From: Primulina eburnea
Lineage: Eukaryota > Streptophyta > Magnoliopsida > Lamiales > Gesneriaceae
Direction: 5' to 3'
DNA length: 64,000 bases
Assembly (NCBI RefSeq): GCF_022965805.1
Contig: NC_133103.1
Location: forward strand, 51,658,386 to 51,722,385
Positions 59,904 to 64,000 of the stretch are shown piece after piece (the first letter of the stretch is position 1; the number at the start of each line of letters is the position of its first letter). The position numbers were made by a program, and so were the translations under genes. A model generated the notes under the pieces. That model was not told the DNA's origin. It ran no database searches and saw only the letters and a list, made by a program, of their open reading frames with translations.

Positions 59904-61220
59904 TGACTTGTGTTTAGTCTTGAGTTTGAGTTTTGAGGATTTTTTAAAAAATTAATATTAATGAAAAACTATTTAATAAAATATTGTAAAAATGATATGT
60001 TTGTAAAAACAGTTCAATCCGTAGAAATTTATAGCGGATTCTAAATACTTTTTAAAAGAAAAATTAAAGAAAAAGAGCATGTCACGGATTCGCTATTTAA
60101 CTCGTGTTTACTCTTGAGTTTGAGTTTTAGGCTTTTTTAAAAAAATAATATTAATTAAAAAACTATTAGTAAAATATTGTAAAAATGATATGTTTGTAAA
60201 TATATTGTAATCCGTAGAAATTTATAGTGGATTCTAAATTTTTTAAAAAAATGAAGAAAAAGAGTCTGTCACGGATTCTAGGGAATCCGTCACTCTTCCT
60301 CTTTAAATTGCGCGCATTTTCTCCTTTTCATCTACCCAAAATGCTTCTTTTCTCCGGTTCATTCTCGCAAAATATTTCTTTCCTCCGATTCATTTGCGTA
60401 AAATTCTTCTTTTCTCCTTCGGCCTTGTATTAATATTATTTGTTGATTTTGTCATCCATTCCATTCGAAGAGGTGTGAGGAGGTAATGTTTAATTTCGTT
60501 GATAATATTATAATTATATATTAAAAAGTAATATTTTGTTTTGTGTAAATTTCCATTAATGTTTGTCATTTATTTCAGATATTAACATTATCCGTTGATT
60601 TTATTATAAATTTCGTATAACCACGTTTGAGAAGGTAATTTAAGCGATTTTTTATTATTTTATTTGTATTATTTATATGCTATTAATGTATTTATAATTT
60701 TGTTCACTAGCATTATACGAATAAGTATGATTTTGTTAAATAGTATATTTTTTATATTAATCATGATATAAATATAATAATGTGGATATTAAAAAAATAA
60801 TAAATATAATTTTGTGCTTTTTGAAAATATTTCAAGGTTATTATTTTTGCGTAGTCGGAACACAACCGGAAACAAGAATTTCTTAACAGCCTTCAAGTAT
60901 TTTGCGCAAAGAAATCGAGGAAATGCAAAGAAGTCGGAGGAATTGCACAAAGAAGTAAGAGGAACTGCACACAATTTAAATGATGGTAGTCATGGATTCC
61001 TAGAACCCATGACTGCATGTCACGGATTCAGAATCCATGACAATCTGGCACGGATTCTACGCCTCTGTTTCTTTATTTTTTTAAAAAAATATTAAGAATC
61101 ATGTAAAATTTTCTATGGATTGCATTATTTTTACAAGACTCGCACTTTTGCAATATTTTGCTAAATAGTTTTTAAATTAATATTATTTTTTTTAAAAAAA
61201 GCCCTTGAGTTTTTAGGGTA
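59904..61220. mobile_element. Inverted-repeat (foldback or MULE-like) element
   Basis: A unit of about 190 bp (59904-60098) repeats directly at 60099-60280 and recurs in inverted form at about 61040-61220; all share TAATATTAAT, AAAATATTG and AGAAA-rich blocks in matching order. The interior (60281-61040) has a T/C-rich leader-like region and a possible donor near 60480, but no recognised protein. A GTCACGGATTC motif recurs at 60081, 60268, 61019 and 61047 (last with one change). No target duplication was identified, so the superfamily is uncertain. Confidence 0.6.
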
Positions 61221-62975
61221 CGAGGATGGATCATGTGCTTTTTACTTTTTTTTTTTAAAATAACTTTTTGTTGTTTATTTTGACAATATATATTAATTCA
61301 TAAAACTTACGTGAAACAGTCTTATAGGTCAATTGTGTGAGCTTGATCTACAACTCGATCTATTTCATTTAAAAAAAATTAATTTTTATAATACAAGTAT
61401 TGTATTCCACATTTATTAGTATGAATCAGGTTAATACATCTCATGGAAATATATGTAATATCTTCTCAAGTGATACATAATGTTAATTTTTATCCTTAAC
61501 TCTAAATCACATGCAATGGAGGATAGCTTGGCTCGTTGTTTAATTGTCTTGAGAATGGGAAAGCCAAAGTAAATTTCGTAAAAGTTGGGTTTTAAAAAAT
61601 GGTAGAAAATGGATGGTTGTTATCCGAGTAAGTGCTTAATTATCTAAAATAAATTGATGTACATTATGTTATATATGTTACTTGTGGAATTTTATTATGA
61701 ATACCCGTTACAATTCCATCCAAAGAAAAAAGTTTATTCAAATTGAAGATAATATAAGAATGTCTCCAATCATCTATGTCACGTGAAAGATTGAACGGAT
61801 TTGCTATGTTATCGATTGAGAAAAAATATTTGAACATGTAGAGTATGAAAATTTTATCAATATTTGTGCGGCCAAAACTACAGTACATGTAATATTTAAG
61901 TGATTATTTAAACAAAATTGTAAACTTTATTTCCTTATATTAAACAAGTTTTGAATGTGTTCTATATTATTTGATTGTTTGATCTTTTAATTATATTCTC
62001 TTTTACACATGTCTTGTTTTACAAAAAAACGCATTAATAAAAAAAATCACATTTTTAGTCCATTTTTTCAATTTGTATCAAACCTATAAAATATCATATA
62101 TATGACCAACTCAAAATTAGTTCCTTGCTCAATGGTGGCAAGATGTCAGCAACATGATTGGCTTCATGGTTACAATGACTAACTTTTGACTCGGAGTTTG
62201 TTTCATGACATTTTGAATTTCAGTGTAATATAAACAACGATTTGCAGAATAGTCTAATTTTATAAATATCTGTGATAATCAACATAACATGCCTTCATAA
62301 ATATGGATAAGGTTGAATGAAAAGCATCAAATGAACATCCCCGACTTGCCACCATCGTTTAAAAATACGACGGTCGAAACGACTCGTGCTACTAAAATAC
62401 CGCTAGGAAAAAAATATTTCAAGCTAATTTTGAAAATGCTCACACACATGCATGCGAATGAAAACAGTCCACCATACGTATTAAAAAGTTATTCAATTAC
62501 TGAATAAAAATAACTGCAATTAAATAAATATTAAATATCATCAATATCACTATCACTATTCAAGAATTATACAGTATCACACCTTTTAGGAGGGATATTT
62601 AATCACACAAATAACTTAAATAGTGAGGGCTTTCAATCATAACAAGGGCCTCCATGCTAAATTAAAAATGAACCAAACATGAGATAAGAGATGATTATTT
62701 AATAATCATTCCCTTATCATGACTATCAAACATAGCCCAAGGGCAGTCCCAAAGTTGGGGTCTCAAGTATTTGATCAGAAGGTGGCAATTTATTTTTAAA
62801 TTCAAATTTGAATAGGGTCCTGAACCCATATGCCCTCATTTAGCAAGCTGACAAATCTTTATTTTTCTTGATGTTTCAGAATATCTTTAAAATGTAATGC
62901 TTATATTTTTATCACATTAATCCAATCATAAATCAATACTCAAAGCACAAATTGCAGGTTGTCTAGCACCTCTAC
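61221..62975. other. AT-rich spacer
   Basis: A degraded copy of the palindromic repeat family may lie near 61300-61450. No gene recognised. Confidence 0.5.
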
Positions 62976-63116
62976 CTTCGAGCTTTCACGCTTTTGAGGA
63001 ACAACAGAAGATTTTCTTTCCGTTACATGACACAGTCGAAGCTCATTTAGAGCATGCAAGAATATCTGAATTGATTTGATCGAGGCATTGGACTCGATAA
63101 ATATATTTTCATGCAC
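62976..63116 (-). CDS. Exon-like open segment of unknown gene (47 codons)
   Basis: Bounded by a TTTTATACAG acceptor and an AAG|GTAGAG donor, exactly 47 codons, reading VHENIFIESNASIKSIQIFL then HALNELRLCHVTERKSS. The helical character would fit a repeat region of a large protein. I suspect but cannot show that it is another ATM exon, since it lies on the same strand upstream of the ATM-like block. Confidence 0.35.
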
Positions 63117-63621
63117 CTGTATAAAATGAGATAATAAATTACAAATCAACAAAGATCAAGATTTGTTTTTTGGTTATCTGCAATTATTCCTCTAATAGAT
63201 CTTAATAAAATTATGAAACTGAACAAATTTATCTTCTTATGCAAATTATTGAACAAAAATTTGTCATGATATGCCGATATAATTTCCAATTACAAGAATA
63301 AGCAAGCAATCTCAATTCAAATTTCAAGGAGACCCTTGTGCTATAAGGAACAATCATGTCTTTTGTGGACACCTTCCCACAATAAAGCAAGCAGAAAAGA
63401 AATCTAGTGAATGTATTTTTCTCAAACACTGTTTGTATTAAGTTGTTGAGAACAAATGATACCATGATGTAAAGACCGGTGTGCATAAAACAGAGTAAGT
63501 AACCTTCAAAGAGATTAGTTTGCAAGATCCACATCTAAATCCATTCTCCCAGCAACATTGACAATGACATATGGAAACAGAAATTCTGCAACTTCTGATT
63601 TAACCAGCACAATGTCCAAAC
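63117..63621. other. Spacer
   Basis: A minus-strand open frame (63229-63534) has no recognisable domain. Nothing else is supported. Confidence 0.4.
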
Positions 63622-63903
63622 ATTGTGCTGCCACAAGCCTACAAGCACTTCATCAAGAGCTGCCACGTCATCGTCGGGGACGGCGACGTCGGCACCCTCC
63701 GAGAGATCCACGTCATATCCGGGCTCCCCGCCGTGAGCAGCACCGAGCGTTTAGAGATCTTGGACGACGAGCGGCACGTCATCAGCTTCAGCGTCGTCAG
63801 TAAAGAAGAAACCTGTTTTTTTGTTGACACCATTGTGAAATGCAATCTTCAGTCCTTGGCGAATACTGCGGAGGCTTCAGCTAGGCGTAACGCTTCTCCG
63901 TGA
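63622..63903 (+). pseudogene. PYR/PYL/RCAR abscisic-acid receptor fragment with internal deletion
   Basis: The frame QAYKHFIKSCHVIVGDGDVG, REIHVISGLPAVSSTERLEI and LDDERHVISFSVV is the middle of a PYL (PYL7-10 type) receptor, including the gate loop SGLPA (63718-63732). After FSVV (about 63800) it jumps to KEETCFFVDTIVKCNLQSLA and the end (TGA 63901-63903). About 35-40 residues between, which carry the HRL latch and further ligand-pocket residues, are gone. The N-terminal third and any ATG are missing too. The frame remains open and GC-rich, so the loss looks fairly recent or the piece is constrained. Confidence 0.88.
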
Positions 63904-64000
63904 ATAAATAATTTAAATTTTCTCGATTTTTGCATAAAGCCATGCATCAGATAATTTCATCCACAAATCAAAATTATTGCCTGTGATGAAATTTGTATAA
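63904..64000. other. Right edge of the window
   Basis: Short AT-rich flank after the PYL fragment. Nothing recognised. Confidence 0.6.

Overview
The window is nuclear DNA of a flowering plant, almost certainly a eudicot. It shows GT-AG introns, AT-rich intergenic DNA, plant-specific families (Aux/IAA, PYR/PYL-type receptor fragment), and Copia, Gypsy, Cassandra, hAT and PIF/Harbinger-like elements. My impression is an asterid, perhaps Lamiales, but that is a guess from repeat flavour. A 100-base N run at 47340-47439 marks a scaffold join, so order across it is not guaranteed.

Layout. 288-7108 (+): last 11 exons of an ER-degradation alpha-mannosidase (GH47, MNS4/MNS5 type). 8.1-17.4 kb: AT-rich DNA with at least seven copies of a ~180-bp palindrome-rich repeat, a 474-bp hAT-type MITE with an exact 8-bp target duplication, and a complete four-exon Aux/IAA repressor gene (9831-11168, -). 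17884-21237 (+): complete two-exon SEC23 COPII gene. 22296-38099 (-): complete 11-exon CDP-diacylglycerol synthase gene (428 aa) whose fifth intron holds an 11.9-kb nest of retrotransposons: an old Copia, a captured Gypsy gag piece interrupted by a Cassandra element with 5S-rRNA-like LTRs, and a second Copia interrupted by a very young 5.85-kb gag-only Gypsy-type element. 38951-43629: a tandem duplication of the region upstream of that gene, each copy with a PIF/Harbinger-like element. 44.3-46.8 kb: an intron-containing ribosomal protein S15 pseudogene with a hAT MITE. 47.4-52.1 kb (-): a Copia element with its own hAT MITE. 54.0-59.3 kb (-): an ATM-kinase-derived pseudogene with exons out of order and two beta-glucosidase exons between them. 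59.9-61.2 kb: an inverted-repeat element. 63.6-63.9 kb (+): an ABA-receptor fragment with an internal deletion.

The four intact or apparently intact genes act in separate housekeeping and hormone pathways (glycoprotein quality control, auxin signalling, ER export, phospholipid synthesis) and show no operon-like link. The most unusual signals are in the mobile DNA. Hairpins with an invariant AGGA loop and base-pair-compensated stems occur just 5' of the polypurine tracts of two different element types. The exon shuffling in the ATM region is the other standout.
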